The translations under genes were made by a program, and so were the position numbers. DNA of 64,000 nucleotides from a bacterium YEK0313 (GTDB lineage Bacteria > Pseudomonadota > Alphaproteobacteria > Rhizobiales > Phreatobacteraceae), in NCBI GenBank assembly GCA_000751295.2, contig CCMO02000001.1:3190615-3254614 (forward strand). The letters are read 5' to 3'. Shown piece after piece: positions 51,459-60,175 of this stretch. The notes below the pieces were generated by a model that was not told where the DNA came from, did no database searches, and saw nothing but the letters and a program-made list of their open reading frames with translations. Numbering within the stretch: position 1 is the first letter of the stretch; the number at the start of each line of letters is the position of its first letter.

Positions 51459-52520
51459 ATGACCGGTCCGGTCGTCGGCATCATCGCCAATCCTGTTTCG
51501 GCGCGCGACATCCGCCGGATCGTCGCGCATGCCGGCAGCATGCAGGCGACCGACCGCGCCAATATCGTGCTGCGCATCCTCGCAGGCCTCGCCGCCGCCG
51601 GTGTCCGGCAGGTGGTGATGATGCCGGAACATGCCGGCATCCGCGCCCATGTCCAGCGCGCCATCGTTCGTGCGGACAATCTCGGCGAGGCCCGCTTTCC
51701 CGCGCTCGCCGTCCTCGACATGCCGGTCAGCGGCACGGCGCGCGACAGCGCCACCGCCGCGCGCATGATGCGCGAGCGGGGCGTTGCCGCCATCGTCGTC
51801 CTGGGCGGTGATGGAACGCACCGGGTGGTCGTCGGCGCCTGCGGCGCGATCCCGATCGCCGGCGTCTCGACCGGCACCAACAACGCCTTTCCGGAAAGCC
51901 GCGAGCCGACCGTGACAGGCCTTGCCGTGGGCCTGGCGGCGACCGGGGCCGTGCCCGCGCGCCAGGCCTTCATGGCCAACAAGCGCCTCGATGTCACGGT
52001 CAACGGGCGCACCGAGATCGCTCTCGTCGACGTCGCCGTGGTGGCCGAGCAGTTCGTCGGCTCGCGCGCGATCTGGAAGGCGGAGGGCTTTCGCGAACTT
52101 TTCGTGACCTTCGGCGAACCGCATGGCATCGGCATGTCGGCCATTGCCGGCCTGCTGGCGCCAGTCGGACGCGGCGAGCCGCACGGCCGCCACATCGTGT
52201 TCGACCGGCCGGAAACCGCGCCATTCCGCCTCGCCGCGCCGATCGCGCCCGGCCTCGTCGCGCCGATCGGCATCGAGCGGGTCGCGCAGCTCGCATTGGA
52301 CGAGCCGACCCGGCTGACCGTTCCGGCCGGTGCCATCGCCCTCGACGGCGAGCGCGAGATCGTCTTCGGCGGCGACGACGAGGTCGCGGTCACCCTGCGT
52401 GGCGCCGCCTTCCTGACCGTCGATATCGAGGCGTGCATGGCGCACGCCGCGGCATCCGGCCGCTTTCTCGACATGGCCGGCAAACGATCGTTTCCAAACA
52501 TGCAACTGGGAGGATGCTGA
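51459..52520 (+). CDS. acoX: AcoX, NAD kinase-like protein of acetoin catabolism
   Basis: A 353-residue protein with an ATP-NAD kinase fold: VGIIANPVSARDIRR, VLGGDGTHRVVVGACGAIPIAGVSTGTNNAFPE holds the GGDGT motif. AcoX is a regular member of acetoin operons, though its reaction is not settled. ATG 51459 was chosen; a GTG nine bases upstream is also possible, as both have GAGG-rich DNA ahead. Its stop shares one base with the acoA start (TGATG). First gene of the acoXABC unit under the promoter at 51409. Confidence 0.87.
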   Translation: MTGPVVGIIANPVSARDIRRIVAHAGSMQATDRANIVLRILAGLAAAGVRQVVMMPEHAGIRAHVQRAIVRADNLGEARFPALAVLDMPVSGTARDSATAARMMRERGVAAIVVLGGDGTHRVVVGACGAIPIAGVSTGTNNAFPESREPTVTGLAVGLAATGAVPARQAFMANKRLDVTVNGRTEIALVDVAVVAEQFVGSRAIWKAEGFRELFVTFGEPHGIGMSAIAGLLAPVGRGEPHGRHIVFDRPETAPFRLAAPIAPGLVAPIGIERVAQLALDEPTRLTVPAGAIALDGEREIVFGGDDEVAVTLRGAAFLTVDIEACMAHAAASGRFLDMAGKRSFPNMQLGGC

Positions 52521-53503
52521 TGACCAACAACCCGTTCCCTCTGAGCAAGGACAGGCTGATCGAGGCCTATCGGACGATGCGGACCATCCGCGAATTCGAG
52601 GAGCGGCTGCATGTCGACTTCGCGCGCGGCGACATACCGGGCTTCGTCCATCTCTATGCGGGGGAGGAGGCCTGCGCGACCGGCATCATGATGCATCTCA
52701 ACGACAATGACCGGATCGCCTCGACCCACCGCGGTCATGGCCACTGCATCGCCAAGGGCGTCGACGTGAAGGAGATGATGGCCGAGATCTACGGCAAGGT
52801 CACCGGCTCCTGCCGGGGCAAGGGCGGGTCGATGCACATTGCCGACCTGTCCAAGGGCATGATGGGCGCCAACGGCATTCTCGGCGCCGGCGCGCCGCTC
52901 GTCTGCGGCGCGGCGCTCGCCGCACAGAAGCTCGGCCACAAGGGCGTCGGCATTTCCTTCGTCGGCGACGGGGCGTCCAATCAGGGCACGTTCCTGGAAA
53001 GCCTCAACCTCGCGGCGGTCTGGAACCTGCCGGCCATCTTCGTGGTCGAGAACAACGGCTATGCCGAATCGACCTCGGTCGAATGGGCGGTCGCCGCCGA
53101 CAGCTATGTCGATCGCGCCACCGGGTTCGGCCTGCCCGGCATCACCGTCGACGGCACGGACTTCTTCGCGGTCTATGAGGCCGCCGGCGAGGTGATCCGG
53201 CGGGCCCGCGAAGGCGGCGGCCCCTCGCTGCTCGAGTGCAAGCTCGTGCGCTTCCACGGCCATTTCGAGGGCGACGCGCAGACCTACCGCGCCAAGGGCG
53301 AGATCGAGGATATCCGCGCCAACCGGAACTGCATCACGGCGTTCCAGGCGCGCCTGCGCGAGGCCGGCGTGATCACCTCGGCCGAGTTCGAGGCGATCGA
53401 CGCGGAGGTGGCAAGGCTCATCGAGGAGGCGGTGGCCGAGGCCAAGGCCGCCGCCCTGCCGACGCCGCGCGACCTCTTGACCGACGTCTACGTCGCCTAC
53501 TGA
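52520..53503 (+). CDS. acoA: Acetoin dehydrogenase E1 alpha subunit
   Basis: A 327-residue thiamin diphosphate enzyme subunit. FVHLYAGEEACATGIMMHL, then STHRGHGHCIAKGVD, GKGGSMHIADLSKGMMGANGI and the cofactor motif GISFVGDGASNQGTFLESLNLAAVWNLPAIFVVENNGYAEST. With AcoB it cleaves acetoin to acetaldehyde and an acetyl group held on AcoC. The start ATG overlaps the acoX stop. GGGAGGATGCTG is the ribosome binding site. Standard family length. Confidence 0.93.
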   Translation: MTNNPFPLSKDRLIEAYRTMRTIREFEERLHVDFARGDIPGFVHLYAGEEACATGIMMHLNDNDRIASTHRGHGHCIAKGVDVKEMMAEIYGKVTGSCRGKGGSMHIADLSKGMMGANGILGAGAPLVCGAALAAQKLGHKGVGISFVGDGASNQGTFLESLNLAAVWNLPAIFVVENNGYAESTSVEWAVAADSYVDRATGFGLPGITVDGTDFFAVYEAAGEVIRRAREGGGPSLLECKLVRFHGHFEGDAQTYRAKGEIEDIRANRNCITAFQARLREAGVITSAEFEAIDAEVARLIEEAVAEAKAAALPTPRDLLTDVYVAY

Positions 53504-53562
53504 CGGCGGCGATTTCCGCCACAGCCAATCCAGCAAACAGATGTCCGGCAAGGGAGGACACG

Positions 53563-54585
53563 ATGGCCCGCAAACTGAGCATGAAAGACGCGATCAACGA
53601 AGCGATCGACCAGGAAATGCGCCGAGACCCGACCGTCATCATGATGGGCGAGGACATTGTCGGCGGCACCGGCTCGCCGGGTGAGGCCGATGCCTGGGGC
53701 GGCGTCCTCGGCGTCACCAAGGGGCTCTATGCCAAGCACGGCGACCGGCTGATGGATACGCCGCTGTCGGAGAGCGCCTATGTCGGCGCGGCCATCGGTG
53801 CCGCGACCTGCGGGCTCAGGCCGATCGCCGAGCTGATGTTCGTCGACTTCATGGGCGTCTGCCTCGACCAGATCTACAACCAGGCGGCGAAGTTCCGCTA
53901 CATGTTCGGCGGCAAGGCCGAGACGCCGGTGGTGATCCGCGCCATGTGCGGGGCGGGCTTTCGGGCCGCCGCCCAGCACAGCCAGATGCTGACGCCGATC
54001 TTCACCCACATTCCCGGGCTGAAGGTCGTCTGTCCGTCCAATGCCTATGACTGCAAGGGTCTGCTGATCCAGTCGATCCGGGACAACGACCCGGTGATCT
54101 TCCTCGAGCACAAGAATCTCTACGGCCTGGAGGCGGACGTGCCGGAGGAGTCGTATGCCATTCCGTTCGGCGAGGCGAATGTCGCCCGGGAGGGACGGGA
54201 TGCGACGATCGTCACCTACGGGCTGACGGTTCACCGTTCGCTGGACGCGGCCGCCGAGCTCGCCCGGCAGGGCGTCGAATGCGAGGTGATCGACCTGCGC
54301 ACGCTGTCGCCCATCGACATGGACACGGTGCTGGAAAGCGTCGAGGCGACCGGCCGCCTGATCTGCGTGGACGAGGCCAACCCACGCTGCTCGATCGCCG
54401 CCGACATCGCCGCGACCGTCGCGCAGGAGGCGTTCGGCGCCCTGAAGGCGCCGATCCGGATGGTCACCGCGCCGCATACGCCGGTGCCGTTCTCGCCGGC
54501 GCTCGAAGACATCTACGTGCCGACCGCGGCGGCCATTGCCGATGCGGTGCGCAAGACCATGGACCACCAGCGGAAGGCGGCCTGA
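53563..54585 (+). CDS. acoB: Acetoin dehydrogenase E1 beta subunit
   Basis: A 340-residue partner of AcoA: KDAINEAIDQEMRRDPTVIMMGEDI, then DTPLSESAYVGAAIGAATCGLRPIAELMFVDFMGVCLDQIYNQAAKFRYMFGG and PVVIRAMCGAGFRAAAQHSQ. All belong to the transketolase-type beta subunit. AcoA and AcoB form the E1 heterotetramer. GGGAGGACACG precedes ATG 53563. The gap to acoA is 59 bases, and to acoC one base between stop and GTG start. Confidence 0.93.
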   Translation: MARKLSMKDAINEAIDQEMRRDPTVIMMGEDIVGGTGSPGEADAWGGVLGVTKGLYAKHGDRLMDTPLSESAYVGAAIGAATCGLRPIAELMFVDFMGVCLDQIYNQAAKFRYMFGGKAETPVVIRAMCGAGFRAAAQHSQMLTPIFTHIPGLKVVCPSNAYDCKGLLIQSIRDNDPVIFLEHKNLYGLEADVPEESYAIPFGEANVAREGRDATIVTYGLTVHRSLDAAAELARQGVECEVIDLRTLSPIDMDTVLESVEATGRLICVDEANPRCSIAADIAATVAQEAFGALKAPIRMVTAPHTPVPFSPALEDIYVPTAAAIADAVRKTMDHQRKAA

Positions 54586-54586
54586 C

Positions 54587-55705
54587 GTGACCCATCCCAA
54601 CATCACGCCCATCGTCATGCCGAAATGGGGGCTCTCCATGAAGGAGGGCACCCTTGCGGCCTGGCATGTCGAGGAAGGGCAGACGATCGTGCCTGGCCAG
54701 GAGATCATGGACGTCGAAACGGACAAGATCGCCAATGCCGTGGAAGCACCCGACGGCGGGCTGCTGCGCCGGCGCATCGGCGAGGTCGGCCTGGTCTATC
54801 CGGTCAAGGCGCTGCTCGGCGTCATGGCGCCGGCGGAGACGAGCGATGCCGAGATCGACGCCTTCGTCTCGGATTTCGCCGTGCCGACGGCGGGCGGCGG
54901 AGATGAGGACGACGGTCCGGTCCATCATTTCGTGCATACGCCCTCGGGACGCCTGCGCTATGCCATGCGCCCCGGGGAGGGCACCCCGACCGTGTTCGTC
55001 CACGGTTTCGGCGGCGACCTCGACAACTGGCTGTTCAACATCGACGCCGCTGCGGCGGCAGGTCCGGCCTATGCGCTGGACCTGCCGGGCCATGGCGGCT
55101 CCGACAAGGCGATCGCCCGGCCGGGCCTTGCCGCGCTCGCCGAGGCGGTCGCCGCCTTCATGCAGGCGACCGGTCTCAGCGACGCGCATCTCGTCGGCCA
55201 TTCCATGGGCGGGGCGGTCGCATCTCTCGTCGCGCTGCGTGGCGACGGCCTGGTCCGGGCCCTGACCCTGATCAGCCCGGCCGGCCTCGGCGCAGAGATC
55301 AATGCCGGCTATATCGACGGCTTCGTCGCGGCCGAGTCCCGGCGCGAGCTCAAGCCGGTGCTGAAGGACCTGTTCGCCGACGAGAACCTGGTCAGCCGGC
55401 AGATGATCGACGACCTCCTGAAATACAAGCGGCTTGACGGCGTGCCGGCGGCTCTCAGAGGCTTGGCATCCGCAATGTTCGCGGGCGGCCGCCAGACGAC
55501 CGTGCTGACCGACCGGCTGGCCGCGCTCTCCATCCCCATCCAGGTGATCTGGGGCGCCCGCGACGCGGTCATTCCCGCGACGCATGCCAAGGCCTTGCCC
55601 CATGCCAAGGTCGAGATCGTCGAGACGGCCGGGCATATGGCGATGATGGAGGCGGCGGGGCGGGTCAACGACCTGATCCGCATGCAGACGCAGGGCGCGG
55701 CCTGA
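54587..55705 (+). CDS. acoC: Acetoin dehydrogenase E2-type protein: lipoyl domain plus alpha/beta hydrolase
   Basis: A 372-residue fusion. The N-terminal lipoyl domain (1-80) carries the lipoylated lysine in DVETDKIANA (K47). From about residue 110 there is an alpha/beta-hydrolase domain (TVFVHGFGGDLDNWLFNI; nucleophile S206 in VGHSMGGAV; GAGH-type region TAGHMAMME). The acyltransferase domain normal for E2 proteins of other dehydrogenases is absent, as in known AcoC proteins. The GTG start at 54587 is preceded by GGAAGGCGG. The lipoamide dehydrogenase (E3, acoL) is not in the window. Confidence 0.9.
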   Translation: MTHPNITPIVMPKWGLSMKEGTLAAWHVEEGQTIVPGQEIMDVETDKIANAVEAPDGGLLRRRIGEVGLVYPVKALLGVMAPAETSDAEIDAFVSDFAVPTAGGGDEDDGPVHHFVHTPSGRLRYAMRPGEGTPTVFVHGFGGDLDNWLFNIDAAAAAGPAYALDLPGHGGSDKAIARPGLAALAEAVAAFMQATGLSDAHLVGHSMGGAVASLVALRGDGLVRALTLISPAGLGAEINAGYIDGFVAAESRRELKPVLKDLFADENLVSRQMIDDLLKYKRLDGVPAALRGLASAMFAGGRQTTVLTDRLAALSIPIQVIWGARDAVIPATHAKALPHAKVEIVETAGHMAMMEAAGRVNDLIRMQTQGAA

Positions 55706-55755
55706 ACGGCCGCGCTCGTTTCACCCGATCCTGTCGAAGACCAATGGGGTTCGCC

Positions 55756-56094
55756 ATGGCCGAGGCCAAAGCCGCGCTCGATCAGATCAATGCCAGGCTC
55801 GCCGGCCTGTTCAAGGCCGAGCGGCAGACGATGACCGCCTTCAAGGGGCTGACGGACGCCGCGATCCGCCGGGGCGTCGTCGATCCTGCGATCAAGGAAA
55901 TGACCGCCATGGCGATCGCCGTCGCCAAGGGCTGCGACGACTGCATCGTCTATCACACCGCCGCCGCGCTGAAACATGGCGCAGGCCGCGAAGCTTTCGC
56001 CGAAATGCTTGCCGTCGCGGTGGAAATGGCGGGAGGACCGGGCGCCGTCTACGCCGCCAAGGCCCTCCAGGCCTATGATCAGCTCGCCGGATAG
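55756..56094 (+). CDS. Carboxymuconolactone decarboxylase/AhpD-like protein
   Basis: A 112-residue protein with the AhpD-type core: FKGLTDAAIRRGVVDPAIKEMTAMAIAVAKGCDDCIVYHTAAALKHGAG, where C-x-x-C plus His forms the redox site. Members act as alkylhydroperoxidase-type peroxidases or decarboxylases. It is probably an antioxidant partner of the thiol/lipoyl proteins of the aco operon. The first ATG (55744) or ATG 55756 could be used; the second fits a little better. It follows acoC by 50 bases on the same strand. Confidence 0.82.
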   Translation: MAEAKAALDQINARLAGLFKAERQTMTAFKGLTDAAIRRGVVDPAIKEMTAMAIAVAKGCDDCIVYHTAAALKHGAGREAFAEMLAVAVEMAGGPGAVYAAKALQAYDQLAG

Positions 56095-56100
56095 GCCGGC

Positions 56101-57090
56101 TCAGAACCGGATATTGGCGTCGCGGACGATGGGCGCCCACTTCTCGAGCTCGGCGCGGATGAAGGCCGCGGCATCGCCGGGAGAGCCGCCGGCCGGCTCG
56201 GCGCCGAGCTTTGCGAACATCTCGCGGGCCTCGTCGGTGGCGAGATAGGCGTTGGCCTCGGCATTGAGCCTGGCGACGATGTCGGCCGGCGTGCCGGCCG
56301 GCGCCATCAGCGCATACCAGACCGAGGCCTCGAAGCCGGGCAGACCGGCTTCGGAGACCGTCGGCACATTGGGCAGGCCCGGCCAGCGCCGCGCCGAGGC
56401 GATGGCGAGCGCCGAGAGCTGGCCGCCCTGAACGTTGGTCACATAGGCGGCCATCGAGTCCATGCCGAGATCGATATGGCCGCCGAGCAGGTCGCTGATG
56501 ATCTGCGAACTGCCGCGATACTGCACAGCGTTGAAGTCGAGGCCGCCGGAACGGGCCAGCATCAGCCCGGTAATGTGGCCGAGCGTGCCGTTGCCGGGAA
56601 AGCCGATGGACAGCTTGCCCGGATTGGCCTTGGCATAGGCGATGAGGGCACCGAGATCGGCGATCGGCGCGCCAGCGCGCGCCACGATGATGACCGGCAG
56701 CTTGGCGACCAGCGCGACCGGTGCGAAGTCGCGCTCGGGATCGAAGGCCATGGTGGCGTACATCAGCTTGTTGGTCGCCGCCGGGCCGGTGGTCGCGAAC
56801 AGGAAGGTGTAGCCGTCGGGCGCCGCCTTGGCGACGGCAGCACCGCCGATATTGCCGCCGGCGCCGCCGCGATTGTCGATGACGACCGGCTGGCCGAGCC
56901 GCTTCTGCAGATATTCGGCGAAGGAACGGGCGAGGACGTCTGAGGCGGTGCCGGCCGTGAACGGCACGACCAGCGTGATCGGCCTCGCCGGCCAGCTTTG
57001 CGCCTGGGCGACGCCGGTCGCCGGCGCGGCCATGGCAAGCAGGACGAGGACGGCGAGCGCGCGCATGAGGCGCGTTGCGAGGAAGGGCAT
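56101..57090 (-). CDS. Bug family tripartite tricarboxylate transporter binding protein 1
   Basis: A 329-residue periplasmic protein with a signal peptide (MRALAVLVLLAMAAPATGVAQA) and the Bug fold: SWPARPITLVVPFTAGTASDVLAR, GGAGGNIGGAAVAKAAPDGYTFLF, ANPGKLSIGFPGNGTLGHI and YALMAPAGTPADIVARL. It captures carboxylates or related acids for a TctAB-type membrane pair, which is not seen nearby. GGGGAGCTG precedes ATG 57090. It is divergent from the aldolase operon with an IclR-like operator candidate in the gap, so it belongs to that catabolic cluster. Confidence 0.88.
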   Translation of the reverse strand: MPFLATRLMRALAVLVLLAMAAPATGVAQAQSWPARPITLVVPFTAGTASDVLARSFAEYLQKRLGQPVVIDNRGGAGGNIGGAAVAKAAPDGYTFLFATTGPAATNKLMYATMAFDPERDFAPVALVAKLPVIIVARAGAPIADLGALIAYAKANPGKLSIGFPGNGTLGHITGLMLARSGGLDFNAVQYRGSSQIISDLLGGHIDLGMDSMAAYVTNVQGGQLSALAIASARRWPGLPNVPTVSEAGLPGFEASVWYALMAPAGTPADIVARLNAEANAYLATDEAREMFAKLGAEPAGGSPGDAAAFIRAELEKWAPIVRDANIRF

Positions 57091-57187
57091 GGACGTCAGC
57101 TCCCCGAAAGCGGCGGGGACAGCCTCCGCCCATTGCTATTGGCGCCGTCTTAGCCGCGCCGCCCGCGCCTTGGGCAGCCGCTTCAGG

Positions 57188-57208
57188 CCGTTCCGCATCG
57201 CGAAACGG
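57188..57208. promoter_or_regulatory. Candidate IclR-type operator 1
   Basis: Arms CCGTTCCGC and GCGAAACGG around a 3-base centre (8 of 9 positions pair). It lies 98 bp before the Bug gene at 57090 and 79 bp before the aldolase at 57287. The inner GTTYC-N7-GAAAC core recurs at 61263-61279. Confidence 0.5.
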
Positions 57209-57286
57209 CGGCGCGTCAACCTGACCGGCAGGGCCGGTCGGGGGCATGGTGCCGCCGTCGAAGCCCAGCAGAGAGATCAATTCGGC

Positions 57287-58069
57287 ATGAGCGCGCCTCG
57301 CCCGGACCCGGCCACCTTCCGCGACCGCTTCAGGCGCGGCGAGACCCTCGTCGGCAGCTTCATCAAGACGCCGACGAGCCACGGCATCGAGATCCTCGGC
57401 GGTCTCGGCTTCGATTTCGTCGTGATCGACGAGGAGCACGCGCCTTTCGACCGGGCCGCCACCGATATCGGCCTGCTCGCCGCGCGCGCGGCCGGCACCG
57501 CCGGCATCGTCCGCGTGCCCTCGGCCTCGCCCGCCGCGATCCTCTCGGTGCTCGACTGCGGCGCGTGCGGCATCCTCGTGCCGCATGTCGCAAACCCGGA
57601 CAAGGCGCGCGAGATCGTGGCCGCCAGCCGCTACAAGGGCGGCGCCCGCGGCTTTTCGGCGTCGCCCCGCGCGGGCGGCTACGGCACTTTGAAGATGTGG
57701 GACCATGTCGCCGCCGCCGACGCCGCGACGACGGTGATCGCCATGATCGAGGATCCGGCCGCGCTCGACGTCATCGACGCGATCGTCGCGGTCGAAGGGC
57801 TCGACGGCGTGTTCATCGGCCGCGGCGACCTGACGGTCGCGCTCGGCGCGCCGACACGCGATGCGCCGGTGGTGAAGGACGCGGTGGCGCGGATCATCGC
57901 CGCCGCACGCAAGGCCGGCAAGCCGGTCTGCATGATGGTCGACGGGATCGCCGAGGCTTCGGGCTTCGTGGCCGAGGGCGCGAGTGCCTTCATCGTCTCG
58001 TCCGACCAGGGCTTCCTGAAAAAGGCCGCCGCCCAGACGCTCGGCGACTTCGCCGCTCTCAAAGGCTGA
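57287..58069 (+). CDS. HpcH/HpaI aldolase family protein
   Basis: A 260-residue class II aldolase of the phosphoenolpyruvate-mutase superfamily. FRRGETLVGSFIKTPTSHGIEILGGLGFDFVVIDEEHAPFD, then CGACGILVPHVANPDKAREIVAASRYKGGARGFS, and AMIEDPAALD with ending GLDGVFIGRGDLTVALG show the metal and substrate sites. It cleaves a hydroxy-oxo-dicarboxylate to pyruvate or an aldehyde. GAGAGA precedes ATG 57287. It is the first gene of a rightward operon with the cupin and amidohydrolase genes (gaps 52 and 25). Confidence 0.87.
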   Translation: MSAPRPDPATFRDRFRRGETLVGSFIKTPTSHGIEILGGLGFDFVVIDEEHAPFDRAATDIGLLAARAAGTAGIVRVPSASPAAILSVLDCGACGILVPHVANPDKAREIVAASRYKGGARGFSASPRAGGYGTLKMWDHVAAADAATTVIAMIEDPAALDVIDAIVAVEGLDGVFIGRGDLTVALGAPTRDAPVVKDAVARIIAAARKAGKPVCMMVDGIAEASGFVAEGASAFIVSSDQGFLKKAAAQTLGDFAALKG

Positions 58070-58121
58070 TCCAGGCCATTCGCGGGCGCACGCCCGGCAT
58101 TTCCATAGCGGAGACTTCGAG

Positions 58122-59042
58122 ATGTTCCATGCTTCCGATCCGCGCGCGAGCCTTGGCACCGCCGCTGGCGCCAAACCCGCCGCCAAGACCCCGGTGAGCT
58201 TCGCCGGTGCGGAATATGCACGCTTCTATGCCGGCCCGCCGCAGGAGCAGGGCGACTTCGGCAAGACCTGGTACGCCCGCGCGCAGAATTTCATCCTGGG
58301 CCACTCCGAGACCAATGCCGGCGCGGTGCTGGAGCGGCGCGGCCAGATCGACGAATATTGCCTGATCATTCCCGACGCGGCGACCAGGGTTCAGGTGAGG
58401 ACGCCGGCCGAAACGGTGGATATTCCCGGCTATTCCATCGTCTTCGTGCCGCCCGGCGACTCGACCGTTACCGTCGTCACCGGCGGCCGCCTCTGCCGCC
58501 TGTTCTCGAGCCGGTCGGCGGATCTCGCCGCCCTTTGCGCGAATGCCGCCTCCTATGCCGAGCCGCACCCGAACATCCCGCCGTTCCAGCCCTGGCCGGA
58601 ACCGCGCGGAGGCTTCCGGGTGCGCCATTACAGCCTCGAAGTGAAGGGCAGCGAAGGCCGCTTCGGGCGGATCTTCCGCTGCACCACGCTGATGGTGAAC
58701 TTCCTCGACCCGCGCATCGGCCTGCGCGACATCACCAAGCTGTCGCCGCACCATCATGACGACTTCGAGCAGGGCTCCTACGTCATCGACGGCGCCTTCG
58801 TGCACGATATCCGCTGGCCCTGGACGCCCGACATGACGATCTGGCGCGAGGACGAGCACGAACTGCTCGCCGCACCCTCGCTGACCGTCATCCCGCCGCC
58901 GGCCGTGCACACCTCCCGCTCGGTCCTGCCGGGCTTCAACCAGATGATCGACATCTTCTCGCCGCCGCGCGTCGACTTCTCGCAGAAGCCGGGCTGGGTG
59001 CTGAACGCGGACGATTATCCGATGCCCGGCGAAACCGCCTGA
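58122..59042 (+). CDS. Cupin-fold hypothetical protein, 306 aa
   Basis: A protein with two cupin-like halves. The first half includes NAGAVLERRGQIDEYCLIIPDAA and VDIPGYSIVFVPPGDSTVTV. The second has the metal-binding-type motif SPHHHDDFEQGSYVIDGAFVHDIRW and the second cupin strand SLTVIPPPAVHTSRS. It is probably a metal-dependent oxygenase, isomerase or lyase of an aromatic or sugar acid. GGAGACTTCGAG precedes the ATG. Middle gene of the aldolase operon, so it should serve the same pathway. Confidence 0.72.
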   Translation: MFHASDPRASLGTAAGAKPAAKTPVSFAGAEYARFYAGPPQEQGDFGKTWYARAQNFILGHSETNAGAVLERRGQIDEYCLIIPDAATRVQVRTPAETVDIPGYSIVFVPPGDSTVTVVTGGRLCRLFSSRSADLAALCANAASYAEPHPNIPPFQPWPEPRGGFRVRHYSLEVKGSEGRFGRIFRCTTLMVNFLDPRIGLRDITKLSPHHHDDFEQGSYVIDGAFVHDIRWPWTPDMTIWREDEHELLAAPSLTVIPPPAVHTSRSVLPGFNQMIDIFSPPRVDFSQKPGWVLNADDYPMPGETA

Positions 59043-59067
59043 CGCAGCGGACAGGAAGGACACAGTC

Positions 59068-59997
59068 ATGTCGGATGCATCCCTTCAGCCCGCGCGGGCG
59101 CCCCATCCGCGCGCTGCCGAGATCGAGGACCTGCTGGTCGGCGCGGTCGACCTGCATTGCCACAGCGGTCCGGCGGCCATGCCGCGCATTGTCGACCATC
59201 ACGAGGCGCTGCTGGACTGCGCGGCGGCGAAGTTCCGCGCGCTTGTCTACAAGGACCATTTCTATCTCGGCACCGCCCATGCCGTGATCCTGGAAAAACT
59301 GGTGCCGGATACCGGCGTGCGGCTGTTCTCGGGCCTTGCCCTGAACAACGCCTCCGGCGGCTTCAACCCGCATGCGGTCGACCACGCGGTGAAGCTCGGC
59401 GCGAAGATCATCTGGATGCCGACCCTGTCGGCCGCCAATCACATCGCGGTGCAGGCCTCCGGCCAGGCCAAGACCTTCCCGAAGACGGCGCAGAAGATGC
59501 TGGACCCGATCCCGCTGACCGCGCTCGACGCCAACGGCCGGGTCGCCGATCCGGTCAAGCAGATCCTCGACCTCATCGCCGAGGCCGACGTGATCCTCGC
59601 CGGCGGGCATCTCTCGGTCCAGGAACTGTTCCTGGTCTTCGAGGAGGCCCGGTCGCGTGGCGTCAGGAAGATGCTGGTCAACCACCCGACCTACATCGTC
59701 GGCTGCACCGAGGAGGACATCCGCGGGCTGGTGGCGCTCGGCGCCTATATGGAGCACTCCATCTGCATGTTCGTCGAAGGCCGCTCGAAGAAGTTCAGCC
59801 CGGAGCAGCTTGCCCGGCTGATCGAGGTCGCCGGCGTCGAGCGCACGGTGCTCTGCTCCGATCTCGGCCTCGTCGGCTCGCCGCGGCCGGTCGAGGGCTA
59901 TCGCGAGGTGGTGGGCACGCTGCTCGACCTGCAGATCGCGAAGGACGACATTCGCGCAATGATCGGCGGCCACGGCGCGAAGCTGCTCAATCTTTGA
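59068..59997 (+). CDS. Amidohydrolase-like protein, DUF6282 type
   Basis: A 309-residue TIM-barrel-like hydrolase. LVGAVDLHCHSGPAAMPRI holds an HxH metal pair. Other conserved parts are RALVYKDHFYLGTAHAV, GGHLSVQELFLVFEEA, KMLVNHPTYIVGCTEEDI and TVLCSDLGLVGSPRPVEGY. These resemble the DUF6282 group near the amidohydrolase superfamily. The likely reaction is hydrolysis or decarboxylation of a ring or amide. Last gene of the aldolase operon; a weak hairpin follows. Confidence 0.72.
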   Translation: MSDASLQPARAPHPRAAEIEDLLVGAVDLHCHSGPAAMPRIVDHHEALLDCAAAKFRALVYKDHFYLGTAHAVILEKLVPDTGVRLFSGLALNNASGGFNPHAVDHAVKLGAKIIWMPTLSAANHIAVQASGQAKTFPKTAQKMLDPIPLTALDANGRVADPVKQILDLIAEADVILAGGHLSVQELFLVFEEARSRGVRKMLVNHPTYIVGCTEEDIRGLVALGAYMEHSICMFVEGRSKKFSPEQLARLIEVAGVERTVLCSDLGLVGSPRPVEGYREVVGTLLDLQIAKDDIRAMIGGHGAKLLNL

Positions 59998-60020
59998 CGG
60001 CCCCCATCGACGCGATGGAG

Positions 60021-60052
60021 AAAAGGCCGGCGCGAGCGATCGGGCCGGCTTC
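60021..60052. terminator. Hairpin between convergent units
   Basis: Stem GCCGGC/GCCGGC with a 12-base loop and T-rich flanks on the minus strand (CTTTTC). It may stop the leftward Bug 2 transcript and, less well, the rightward operon. Confidence 0.35.
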
Positions 60053-60175
60053 CTCTCGTCCTTCATGGCGGTGAGCGGGCTTCGCCCCGCATCGAGCATT
60101 GCCGTGGTTCAAGGCCCGCCGCGCGCACCGCAGCCGACCTCCATGCATGGCAACGCTGCCGGCGATGACGCCGGC

